A DNA stretch of 5,369 nucleotides from an uncultured Enterocloster sp. (GCA_944382045.1 CALWMT010000184.1:1-5369), one strand, 5' to 3'. Shown: positions 1-5,369, counted from the stretch's first letter. Notes: generated by a model from the letters alone, not told the origin. Numbers and translations: made by a program.

Positions 1-272
1 GCGAATACAACACCGCCGCCCTTCCACTGGGGAGCTCTCGTAGATCCCTGACGGGCATGGCCGGTTCCCTTCTGTCTCCAGGGCTTTCTGCCGCCGCCGG
101 AAACCTCGGAACGGGTCTTGGCCTTCTGGGTTCCCTGACGCTTATTGGCAAGCTGTGCAACAACTGCCAGATGCACCAGGTGCTCGTTTACTTCCACACC
201 GAACACTGCGTCATTCAGCTCCAGTGTGCCAACTTCATTTCCTTCCATATTGTAAACAGATACGTTTGCCAT
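1..272 (-). CDS. rplD: 50S ribosomal protein L4, N-terminal part (gene runs off the left edge)
   Basis: The reverse strand reads from an ATG at 272-270 to the window edge: 90 complete codons of a protein usually about 205 residues long. It begins MANVSVYNMEGNEVG and includes a run typical of bacterial L4, with GGGRKPWRQKGTGHARQG at about residues 62-79, the basic extended loop that lines the nascent-peptide exit tunnel. L4 binds 23S rRNA early in 50S assembly. In Escherichia coli it also represses its own operon by binding the S10 leader; whether that happens here is not shown by the sequence. An AGGAGG lies at 282-287, nine bases before the ATG, which supports this start. The gene follows rplC by 28 bp in the usual S10 operon order (S10, L3, L4). 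rplW, rplB and others would be expected beyond position 1, which is inference. Confidence 0.97.
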   Translation of the reverse strand, partial: MANVSVYNMEGNEVGTLELNDAVFGVEVNEHLVHLAVVAQLANKRQGTQKAKTRSEVSGGGRKPWRQKGTGHARQGSTRAPQWKGGGVVF

Positions 273-300
273 CTGTGTGTTCCTCCTTTCCTATAAAAGC

Positions 301-936
301 TTACTTCACAACCTTGCTGGTCTCTCTCACAGTCACCAGGCTCTTCTTCGGCCCGGGAACCGCGCCCTTAACCAGGATCAGGTTGTTCTCGGCGTCAACC
401 CTCACAACCGTAAGGTTCTTCACCGTAACCTGCACATGGCCCATGTGGCCAGGCATTCCCTTGCCCTTAAATACGCGGCCGGGAGTGGTAGCGGATCCGT
501 TGGAACCCTGATGACGGTGGAACTTGGAGCCGTGAGCCATGGGTCCTCTGTGCTGGCCATGTCTCTTGATGGCGCCCTGGAAGCCTTTACCCTTGGAAAT
601 AGCGGTGGCATCAATTCTGTCGCCTGCGGCGAAGACATCTGCCTTAATCTCATCTTTTACGGAATACTCGCCGGCATTCTCCAGCTTTAATTCCCGCACG
701 TATCTCTTGTAGGATACGCCTGCCTTGTCAAAATGGCCCTTCACCGGCTTGTTTACAAGCTTCTCTCTCTTGTCAACAAAACCAACCTGAACTGCCTCGT
801 AGCCGTCGTTCTCCACAGTCTTAACCTGGGTCACCACGCAGGGGCCGGCCTGAAGCACGGTTACCGGAACCAAAGCTCCATTTTCGTCGAAAATCTGAGT
901 CATTCCGACTTTCGTAGCTAAAATCGCTTTCTTCAT
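301..936 (-). CDS. rplC: 50S ribosomal protein L3
   Basis: The gene encodes 211 residues, normal length for bacterial L3, starting MKKAILATKVGMTQIF, the classic L3 N-terminus. L3 binds 23S rRNA and sends a long loop toward the peptidyl transferase centre. That loop is visible at about residues 126-165, with GFQGAIKRHGQHRGPMAHGS followed by FHRHQGS and then GKGMPGHMG. The frame stays open 45 bases further upstream to an ATG at 981, but the start at 936-934 is preferred. It has a perfect AGGAGG at 944-949 with seven bases of spacing, and the extra 15 residues (MHKHSAVDHETGGKT) do not belong to L3. The upstream ATG also sits in the loop region of a hairpin at 968-983. The gene follows rpsJ after an unusually long, structured 176-bp gap and precedes rplD by 28 bp. 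It ends at TAA 303-301. Confidence 0.98.
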   Translation of the reverse strand: MKKAILATKVGMTQIFDENGALVPVTVLQAGPCVVTQVKTVENDGYEAVQVGFVDKREKLVNKPVKGHFDKAGVSYKRYVRELKLENAGEYSVKDEIKADVFAAGDRIDATAISKGKGFQGAIKRHGQHRGPMAHGSKFHRHQGSNGSATTPGRVFKGKGMPGHMGHVQVTVKNLTVVRVDAENNLILVKGAVPGPKKSLVTVRETSKVVK

Positions 937-942
937 TGTTTT

Positions 943-949
943 ACCTCCT
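943..949 (-). promoter_or_regulatory. Ribosome binding site of rplC
   Basis: The minus strand reads AGGAGGT here, seven bases upstream of the ATG at 936. This decides the rplC start against the upstream in-frame ATG at 981. Confidence 0.9.
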
Positions 950-967
950 GTTTCATGATCTACAGCG

Positions 968-1093
968 GAATGCTTGTGCATTCATCCTAGAGCAGTCTAA
1001 TATACGTGGAACACTATAAACCGCCGAAGCGGCATGTTGATTCCTCAACAGGAAATACAGTGTTGCTTCTATATCTAAACCCTTCAGGATATA
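968..1093 (-). ncRNA. Structured rpsJ-rplC intergenic RNA element (candidate cis-regulatory element)
   Basis: The rpsJ-rplC gap (937-1112) holds no gene but is rich in perfect or near-perfect inverted repeats, all on the transcribed strand. In transcript order: a TATATC/GATATA hairpin (1093-1070). Next comes a three-way junction, closed by a 9-bp helix of AACACTGTA (1064-1056) with TATAGTGTT (1018-1010, one G-U pair). It encloses TGTTGA-GGAA-TCAACA (1050-1035, GNRA tetraloop) and CCGC-UUCG-GCGG (1032-1021, UUCG tetraloop). Last is GAATGC-ACAA-GCATTC (983-968), ending about 19 bases before the rplC Shine-Dalgarno. Stable tetraloops and a closing helix suggest a selected fold. The GC-rich hairpin is followed only by UUUAU, so it is a poor terminator. 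A role as a translational operator or RNA processing/stability element is inference, and I do not recognise it as a named family. Confidence 0.6.
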
Positions 1094-1112
1094 AACGTTT
1101 GTCAGCCGCCGA

Positions 1113-1430
1113 TTACTTCGTCTTCATCTTGATGTTGATGTAGACACCGGCAGGCATCTCCAGTCTGGACAGTGCATCTACTGTCTTCTGGCTGGGAGCA
1201 GTGATGTCGATGAGTCTCTTGTGAGTTCTCTGCTCGAACTGCTCTCTGGAATCCTTGTACTTATGAACCGCACGCAGGATGGTAACAACCTCCTTCTTCG
1301 TGGGCAGCGGCACCGGTCCGCTCACCTGAGATCCGGTCTTCTTTACGGTCTCGATGATCTTTCCTGCGGACTGATCTACCAGCTGGTGATCATAAGCTTT
1401 CAATGTGATTCTCATTACCTGACTTGCCAT
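1113..1430 (-). CDS. rpsJ: 30S ribosomal protein S10 (NusE)
   Basis: The gene encodes 105 residues, the normal size for S10. The sequence contains the highly conserved PLPTKKEVVTILRAVHKYKD block (about residues 41-60), the S10 signature with REQFEQRTHKRLIDI, and the C-terminal LEMPAGVYINIKMKTK. S10 sits in the head of the 30S subunit and, as NusE, pairs with NusB in transcription antitermination. The start is the ATG at 1430-1428 (MASQVMRITLKAYDHQLVD), with AGGAGG at 1442-1447, 11 bases upstream across a T-rich spacer. A second in-frame ATG five codons in (MRITLKA) has no Shine-Dalgarno of its own. It is the first gene of the operon, behind a dedicated promoter and a long structured leader. 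A 176-bp structured gap separates it from rplC, unlike the short gaps usual in this operon. Confidence 0.98.
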   Translation of the reverse strand: MASQVMRITLKAYDHQLVDQSAGKIIETVKKTGSQVSGPVPLPTKKEVVTILRAVHKYKDSREQFEQRTHKRLIDITAPSQKTVDALSRLEMPAGVYINIKMKTK

Positions 1431-1659
1431 AAAAAAAGTCGCCTCCTTTTCGCACTTTCAAAAACAAGTACGACAAGCGGTGACTGTACACGCTGCCGCG
1501 TGTGTCCTAGACGGACCACTCAGCATGCTGCCCTTATCTGACAGCTTTTTGAATTGGTACAGTGACTTGTCGCCAGTTTCCTAACTTGACATTCGCTCCA
1601 CGGAAAACCTGCCATTCTCAGGCAGCAACCTCACGCTTCACAGCTATCATGCCACAGCC
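1431..1659 (-). ncRNA. 5' leader RNA of the S10 operon, multibranched (candidate r-protein leader)
   Basis: About 229 nt lie between the inferred transcription start (about 1659) and rpsJ. A long-range helix pairs CGACAAG-TC-ACTGTAC (1572-1557) with GTACAGT-CACCG-CTTGTCG (1489-1471): two 7-bp blocks around a 2x5 internal loop. Enclosed are hairpins GCTGTC/GGCAGC (1545-1527, one G-U), GTCC/GGAC (1516-1504) and ACGC/GCGT (1501-1490). That last hairpin can grow to ACACGC/GCGTGT (1503-1488) at the cost of two pairs of the long helix. Further 5' is a CTGCC/GGCAG hairpin (1625-1609). Just after the closing helix is a T-rich TTGTTTTTG (about 1467-1459), then the rpsJ Shine-Dalgarno. By position it corresponds to the place of the E. 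coli S10 leader that L4 binds. I see no evidence that the fold is the same. The regulatory role and ligand are inference. Confidence 0.7.
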
Positions 1660-1664
1660 TTTAT

Positions 1665-1693
1665 ATACTAGCATAGATTTTTTCCATTTGCAA
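1665..1693 (-). promoter_or_regulatory. S10 operon promoter (sigma-A type, extended -10)
   Basis: On the minus strand, -35 TTGCAA (1693-1688), a 17-bp spacer and -10 TAGTAT (1670-1665), with TG one base before the -10 (TGCTAGTAT). An A/T-rich tract of about 20 bp directly upstream (about 1698-1716) resembles an UP element. Expected transcription start is around A1660/G1659. This is a strong promoter, as expected for ribosomal protein genes, and it lies downstream of the preceding gene's terminator, so the operon starts here. Confidence 0.85.
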
Positions 1694-1745
1694 GCACTTT
1701 TTTCAAATATACAAAGCCTGCCAGATATAAGGCGCCATGCCGCAG

Positions 1746-1784
1746 AAAAACAGCCCTGGTGCCATAGTGCAGGCACCGGGCTGT
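1746..1784 (-). terminator. Intrinsic terminator after the cell-wall-binding protein gene
   Basis: On the minus strand ACAGCCC-GGTGCC (1784-1772) pairs with GGCACC-A-GGGCTGT (1763-1750), a 13-bp stem with one bulged base and an 8-nt loop, followed by a run of T (through 1746). It starts 28 bp after the stop codon of the gene ending at 1813 and isolates that gene from the S10 operon promoter. The stem also reads on the other strand, but the T run is only on the minus strand. Confidence 0.93.
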
Positions 1785-1812
1785 TCTATTGCCGTTCTAT
1801 AAGATTAGGAAG

Positions 1813-3174
1813 CTACTCCTCCATGCAGTAGGGCTCCTCCGGCTCCTCTGCGTAGGATGCCACATCCGTGTCCCCATCTGCGGAAACCAGAATGCCGGAA
1901 GCGCTGGTCTTGAACTCCACATCGTCAACGTTCTCTACCTTCTTGTCCTTCTGGACCTTGCCTGAGGAGTTCACCACATAATAATCACCGTCTATATCAA
2001 AGCAGGCATACTTCTGTCCGTCTGCCGCTCTCTGAAGCTTTCCTTTATAATAGAGGTAACCGTCCTCTACCCCGGTAACGCCCCGTCCGTTGCTGCTGAA
2101 ATAGAACTGGGTCGTCTCTCCATTGTCCTCCGTGACCTTCATCTTTCCGCGCTGGGCGCTGCTCTGCTCCTTCGTGCCAAGATAGTAGGCTGCCCGATCG
2201 TCCGCTCCGGAGCCGGTATATACCTTGCGCAGTCCGTACACCGGATTGCCCAGGTGATTGAAGAGATAGCTCTTGCCGTTGATCCGCACAATGTCGCTGG
2301 AGCGGAGGCGCTCGGAGTCAGAGGCCTTGGGCTTTCCGCTGTTGCTGAAATAGAACCACTCCACATCTCCGTCATATCCCTCAAGCTCTTGGGGCGGCTC
2401 AATGGAATACCAGCCAATGCGCGCCTTTCCATCGGCTCCGAAGTACATATAGTCCTGTATATCCTCCTCCGAGCCGGAGCGCACATCCCTCCAGCCAGTC
2501 TGCATCGCCCCGTCCTGGTCAAAGCAGTAATATTCTCCGTCAATTCTGCGGGTCCCATAGTCACCGGAGGCACTGTCATTCGGCACGTACTTTTTTCCAT
2601 TTGTCCCGAAATAAAACCAATACCTTCCGTCGTCTGAGCCGCCCGCGCTGTCATAGCCCGGGACCACCCTGCTGCTCTCCTCATCATAATTGTCCGGCGG
2701 GATAAGCTTCTGCCATCCGGTGCGCATCACACCGTCCTCCCCCGTATAATACATATCATCCAGGATCCAGCCCAGCTCCATGCGGCCGCTTCCGTCAAAA
2801 TGATACCACTTGTCGTCAATCTTCTTCCAGGTATCATTGATCATCTTCCCGCTGCTTCCAAAATAGTACCACTCGTACTCCCCATCCTCTGTGAGCTTCA
2901 GCCACTTATCTGTAAGCATAATTCCGTTGCTGTCAACGTAGTACTCGCTGTCGACCCAATCATTCACAGCCATCACGCCGCTGCCGTTCAGATACCTCCA
3001 GAGATTGTCCGCGCCCTTCTTCCATTCATTATAAACCTTGCTGCCATTGGAGTCGTAATACACCCAATTGCCGCCCTCCTGGCTCCACCCCTCCGCTGCC
3101 ATGGCTGGGACCGCACCCACTCCAAAAGACAGGGCTGCCGCCAGTACCAATACCGCCGCTGTTCTATTTTTCAT
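1813..3174 (-). CDS. Secreted cell-wall-binding repeat protein (choline-binding-like repeats, no catalytic domain)
   Basis: 453 residues. The N-terminus is a signal peptide: positive MKNR, a hydrophobic core to about residue 22, and a likely cleavage site after AMA at about 26. The rest is a string of aromatic/glycine repeats of about 20 residues, of the CW_binding_1 / glucan-binding type. Examples are WVYYDSNGSKV, WYYFGSSGKM, WYHFDGSGRM, MYYTGEDGVMRTGW, YYCFDQDGAMQTGW, MYFGADGKARIGW and FYFSNSGKP. About 12-15 units can be counted loosely; they diverge and are spaced by acidic or serine-rich inserts. In the family such repeats bind choline-decorated teichoic acids or polysaccharide. The ligand here is unknown. 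No amidase, peptidase or glycosidase domain is seen, and the C-terminus is acidic (EEPEEPYCMEE). AAGGAG at 3184-3189, nine bases before the ATG, fixes the start. It has its own promoter and terminator, so it is probably monocistronic. The role, surface structural protein or adhesin, is inference. Confidence 0.85.
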   Translation of the reverse strand: MKNRTAAVLVLAAALSFGVGAVPAMAAEGWSQEGGNWVYYDSNGSKVYNEWKKGADNLWRYLNGSGVMAVNDWVDSEYYVDSNGIMLTDKWLKLTEDGEYEWYYFGSSGKMINDTWKKIDDKWYHFDGSGRMELGWILDDMYYTGEDGVMRTGWQKLIPPDNYDEESSRVVPGYDSAGGSDDGRYWFYFGTNGKKYVPNDSASGDYGTRRIDGEYYCFDQDGAMQTGWRDVRSGSEEDIQDYMYFGADGKARIGWYSIEPPQELEGYDGDVEWFYFSNSGKPKASDSERLRSSDIVRINGKSYLFNHLGNPVYGLRKVYTGSGADDRAAYYLGTKEQSSAQRGKMKVTEDNGETTQFYFSSNGRGVTGVEDGYLYYKGKLQRAADGQKYACFDIDGDYYVVNSSGKVQKDKKVENVDDVEFKTSASGILVSADGDTDVASYAEEPEEPYCMEE

Positions 3175-3243
3175 ACCACTCAGCTCCTTCTTCTCTGCCT
3201 CACCTGTCCCGGAGCTCTATGCCTGCCCCGTTACCTATGATCT

Positions 3244-3272
3244 ATTGTAGCAGGGCACTCCCGATTGTTCAA
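3244..3272 (-). promoter_or_regulatory. Promoter of the cell-wall-binding repeat protein gene
   Basis: On the minus strand, -35 TTGAAC (3272-3267), a 17-bp spacer and -10 TACAAT (3249-3244), with an extended -10 TG (TGCTACAAT). The expected start is about 3238-3236, giving a 5' UTR of about 62 nt ending in the AAGGAG at 3184-3189. No terminator-like or riboswitch-like structure is evident in that UTR. Confidence 0.8.
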
Positions 3273-3372
3273 CCTATTTTATCTTTCAATTCTATTACGA
3301 AATCCGGCGCTGAGCGGGAAAATGGCTCTCTATCTCGGATGTGCAGCCGCATATCTGCTTCTTTTTGACCGA

Positions 3373-3401
3373 TTGACAGCCCGCCGGGGATTCGGTATAC
3401 T
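3373..3401 (+). promoter_or_regulatory. Promoter of the methyltransferase gene
   Basis: A consensus -35 TTGACA (3373-3378), a 17-bp spacer and -10 TATACT (3396-3401). The expected start is about 3408, giving a UTR of about 43 nt. The UTR contains a small GCCC/GGGC hairpin (3418-3432) just before the weak Shine-Dalgarno GAGG (3440-3443). It is divergent from the promoter at 3244-3272; the 100 bp between the two -35 boxes show no other clear site. Confidence 0.85.
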
Positions 3402-3450
3402 CTAGTCAGTAAATGCTGCCCGCGAAAAGGGCTGGAAATGAGGTTTATCT

Positions 3451-4311
3451 ATGTGGCTTGCGGATGAATGGAAGGATTATGAAATCATTGACTGCTCTGG
3501 CGGAGAGAAGCTGGAGCGCTGGGGAAAATACCTGCTGGTCCGTCCCGACCCCCAGGTAATCTGGGATACGCCCCGGATCAGCTCCGGATGGAAACGAAAA
3601 AACGGACACTACCACCGCAGCAGCAAGGGCGGCGGACAGTGGGAATTTTTTGACCTGCCCGATCAGTGGTCCATCGGCTACAAGGGGCTTACCTTTCACC
3701 TGAAGCCCTTCAGCTTTAAGCACACAGGGCTTTTCCCCGAGCAGGCGGCCAACTGGGATTGGTTCGGCCCTAAGATCGCAGCGGCCGGCCGGCCGATCAA
3801 GGTACTGAATCTCTTTGCTTACACCGGCGGTGCTACCCTGGCCGCTGCCAAGGCCGGTGCTGCTGTAACCCATGTGGATGCCTCCAAGGGCATGGTAACC
3901 TGGGCCAAGGAAAACGCCCAGGCCTCCGGCCTGGGCGATGCCCCCATCCGCTGGATTGTGGATGACTGTGTGAAATTTGCGGAGCGCGAGATCCGCCGCG
4001 GGAATCACTACGATGCTGTCATTATGGATCCCCCCTCCTACGGCCGCGGGCCCAAGGGGGAGATCTGGAAAATTGAGACCGCGATCCACCCCCTGATTCA
4101 GCTCTGTGCCAAGCTTCTGTCCAGGGATCCCCTGTTTTTCCTGGTGAACTCCTACACGACCGGCCTGGCCCCATCGGTTTTAAGCTATCTTTTGGGAGTG
4201 GAGCTTGTTCCCCGGCTGGGCGGAACACTTTCCGCTCAGGAGGTAGGCCTTCCCGTCACCTCCAGCGGCCTTGCACTGCCCTGCGGCGCCTCTGGCCGGT
4301 GGGAAGCATAG
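3451..4311 (+). CDS. Class I SAM-dependent methyltransferase, RlmI/RlmK-like (COG1092 type)
   Basis: 286 residues. The N-terminal part (to about residue 95) contains LERWGKYLLVRPDPQVIW and LKPFSFKHTGLFPEQ, the lead-in seen in RlmI-like enzymes. A Rossmann SAM-binding domain follows: VLNLFAYTGGATLAAAKAGA at about 118-137 (motif I), VDAS at about 142-145, DDCVKF at about 171-176 (adenine-binding region), and catalytic-type MDPPSYGRGPKGE at about 192-204. It ends with LPCGASGRWEA. RlmI and the RlmK half of RlmL modify 23S rRNA. This protein is shorter than E. coli RlmI (about 396 residues) and has no PUA domain. Where m5C enzymes of the RlmI type carry a serine-cysteine-serine catalytic motif, it reads NSYTTGL with no cysteine. 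The target is therefore uncertain. GAGG at 3440-3443 is a modest ribosome binding site. It converges on the protease gene with a 37-bp gap and no clear terminator. Confidence 0.85.
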   Translation: MWLADEWKDYEIIDCSGGEKLERWGKYLLVRPDPQVIWDTPRISSGWKRKNGHYHRSSKGGGQWEFFDLPDQWSIGYKGLTFHLKPFSFKHTGLFPEQAANWDWFGPKIAAAGRPIKVLNLFAYTGGATLAAAKAGAAVTHVDASKGMVTWAKENAQASGLGDAPIRWIVDDCVKFAEREIRRGNHYDAVIMDPPSYGRGPKGEIWKIETAIHPLIQLCAKLLSRDPLFFLVNSYTTGLAPSVLSYLLGVELVPRLGGTLSAQEVGLPVTSSGLALPCGASGRWEA

Positions 4312-4348
4312 GCCAAAGGCTCTCTGCAAATGCTTCCTTCCGCTGCGC

Positions 4349-5275
4349 TTAGGGGTCTGCCACCAGGCGCTCCACGTCCAGACGCCCCCATCCCTGGTGA
4401 TTGCGGGGCAGTCCCATGTCCACCGCCCGCTCCCGCAGGCGCAGCTTTACATCCCGATTGGTCATCTGCGGATATTTTTCCAGAAGAAGCGCAATTGCCC
4501 CGGAGACAAGCGGTGTGGACATGCTGGTACCGGATTTAGAAAAATACTTTCCCGGCTCATTGCTGCAGCTGACAATTCCTGAGCCGGGAGCTACAATATC
4601 CGGCTTGCAGATGCAGGCCATGGTAGGCCCTCTCCCGGAGTAGTCCACCATGCGGCTGCCCATCACATCCACCTCCTTGTGGTCATCCGAGCAGCCGACT
4701 GTGATAACCTTCCGGCTGATTCCCGGGGTGGTCACTGTCATCCGGCCAGGGCCATGGTTTCCCGCAGCCACCACGACCACCAGGCCGTCGTCCCAGGCTC
4801 CGTTGACTCCCCGCACGAGGACGGAGTTCTCCGTCATATTCCGCCGGGACAGAGAGCCCACCGATATATTGACAATCCGTATCCCATAGCGCTCCCTGTT
4901 TTCCCGGATCCAGCGGAGTCCCGCCAGCACATCTGAGGCAAATCCATTCCCCCTGTGATCCAAAACCTTCACCGCAATGATATTGCAGCCCGGTGCCACC
5001 CCGCGGTACATCCCCTGGCTCGATGACCCGTCGCCGCCAATAATTGCTGCTATGTGAGTGCCGTGTCCATTATCATCGTAAGCCGTCAGCCGCCGGTTTA
5101 CCATGTCCTGGAAGGCAGTAATTCTTCTCTTAAAATCCTCATGCGGATAAATGCCTGTATCCAGCACCGCCACTCCCACGCCCTTTCCTGTCAGGAGCCG
5201 GGCCGCTGGGCCGTCACAGCTTATCCCTTCCCTTGCATGATTCACATTCCAAAATGCTCCTTTTTTATTTAGCAT
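4349..5275 (-). CDS. Subtilisin-like serine protease (peptidase family S8), probably intracellular
   Basis: 308 residues from the ATG at 5275. The complete subtilase triad is visible: Asp39 in VAVLDTGIYPHEDF, His71 in DDNGHGTHIAAIIGG, Ser251 in SGTSMSTPLVSGAIA. The oxyanion asparagine is Asn173 in VVVAAGNHGPG. TTPGISRKVITVG and VDYSGRGPT, then a CxCKPDIVAPG block, are familiar from clostridial S8 proteins. There is no signal peptide, no I9-type propeptide and no C-terminal extension, so it is a minimal core enzyme likely to act in the cytoplasm; that location is inferred. The start is unsure. The frame opens after TAA with a GTG at 5293, and ATG 5275 has only a poor GGAAG nearby. A GTG at 5245 has the best Shine-Dalgarno (AAGGAG, 5257-5262), 11 bases upstream, and would give a 298-residue protein starting NHAREGIS. 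All three keep the whole catalytic domain. It ends at TAA 4351-4349, converging on the methyltransferase gene. Confidence 0.92.
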   Translation of the reverse strand: MLNKKGAFWNVNHAREGISCDGPAARLLTGKGVGVAVLDTGIYPHEDFKRRITAFQDMVNRRLTAYDDNGHGTHIAAIIGGDGSSSQGMYRGVAPGCNIIAVKVLDHRGNGFASDVLAGLRWIRENRERYGIRIVNISVGSLSRRNMTENSVLVRGVNGAWDDGLVVVVAAGNHGPGRMTVTTPGISRKVITVGCSDDHKEVDVMGSRMVDYSGRGPTMACICKPDIVAPGSGIVSCSNEPGKYFSKSGTSMSTPLVSGAIALLLEKYPQMTNRDVKLRLRERAVDMGLPRNHQGWGRLDVERLVADP

Positions 5276-5307
5276 ATTCTTCCGGAAGGGCACAGGTTAC
5301 TTCGGCG

Positions 5308-5337
5308 AATTCTTACATTTTCCATCAAATGCTTACA
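5308..5337 (-). repeat. Imperfect direct repeat upstream of the protease gene
   Basis: On the minus strand TGTAAGCATT (5337-5328) and TGTAAGAATT (5317-5308) match at 9 of 10 bases and start exactly 20 bp apart, about two helical turns. They lie in the 94 bp between the window edge and the protease start, where I cannot find a convincing -35/-10 pair. They could be a regulator site or chance in A/T-rich DNA. Confidence 0.3.
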
Positions 5338-5369
5338 GCAGAGGTGGCAGCAGAATTAAGATTTTCTTA

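Noticed and set aside
937..981. N-terminal extension of L3 by 15 residues from an upstream in-frame ATG at 981
   Set aside because: It does not match L3, and the ATG at 936 has a perfect AGGAGG at proper spacing.
1021..1032. CCGC-UUCG-GCGG hairpin as an intrinsic terminator between rpsJ and rplC
   Set aside because: The stem is short and is followed only by TTTAT. Termination here would silence the rest of an essential operon. It is better read as part of the three-way junction.
1562..1831. Plus-strand open frame of 89 codons across the S10 leader and promoter
   Set aside because: It overlaps a clear promoter, leader and terminator on the other strand, has no ribosome binding site, and its protein is unlike any family I know.
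2139..2687. 182-codon minus-strand frame inside the cell-wall protein gene
   Set aside because: It is a shifted-frame shadow of the repeat protein, with low-complexity Arg/Ala/Thr-rich translation and no start signal.
3350..3368. GCAG/CTGC hairpin followed by TTCTTTTT as a plus-strand terminator
   Set aside because: The stem has only four pairs and a long loop, and no plus-strand gene lies upstream.
3445..4089. 214-codon minus-strand frame opposite the methyltransferase
   Set aside because: The plus-strand frame carries clear methyltransferase motifs; the antisense frame is long only because of the G+C-rich codon pattern.
4312..4348. Bidirectional terminator in the 37-bp convergent gap
   Set aside because: Only trivial pairings (GCC/GGC, AGCAT/ATGCT) exist, with no T run on either strand.
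1813..5293. A functional system joining the wall-binding protein, methyltransferase and protease (defence, peptide modification or similar)
   Set aside because: The three genes have separate promoters and mixed orientations, there is no small precursor peptide or transporter, and each looks like an ordinary housekeeping or surface gene.

Overview
The window looks like chromosome of a Gram-positive anaerobe of the class Clostridia, most probably family Lachnospiraceae. The evidence is the wording of the S10, L3 and L4 proteins, strong AGGAGG ribosome binding sites, sigma-A type promoters, a secreted cell-wall-binding repeat protein, and moderately high G+C for a clostridium. I cannot fix the genus. 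No mobile element, CRISPR array, tRNA or rRNA is visible.

Positions 1-1693 (minus strand) are the head of the S10 ribosomal protein operon. A strong promoter (1665-1693) drives a leader of about 230 nt, then rpsJ (S10), rplC (L3) and the first 90 codons of rplD (L4), which runs off the left edge. Two non-coding stretches here are the most interesting parts of the window. The rpsJ leader folds on paper into a multibranched structure closed by a 14-bp long-range helix. The 176-nt gap between rpsJ and rplC is unusually long and contains a well-formed three-way junction flanked by hairpins. Both may be control elements for ribosomal protein synthesis.

Positions 1746-3272 (minus strand) hold a separate single-gene unit with its own promoter (3244-3272) and intrinsic terminator (1746-1784). 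It encodes a 453-residue secreted protein made almost entirely of choline-binding/glucan-binding type repeats, with no recognisable enzyme domain.

Positions 3373-4311 (plus strand) are a divergently transcribed methyltransferase gene of the RlmI/RlmK-like class with a near-consensus promoter. It converges, with only 37 bp between stop codons, on a minus-strand gene (about 4349-5275) for a subtilisin-family serine protease without signal peptide or propeptide. I see no functional link among the cell-wall protein, the methyltransferase and the protease beyond proximity, and no convincing multi-gene new system. The candidates for novelty are the two RNA structures in the S10 operon.
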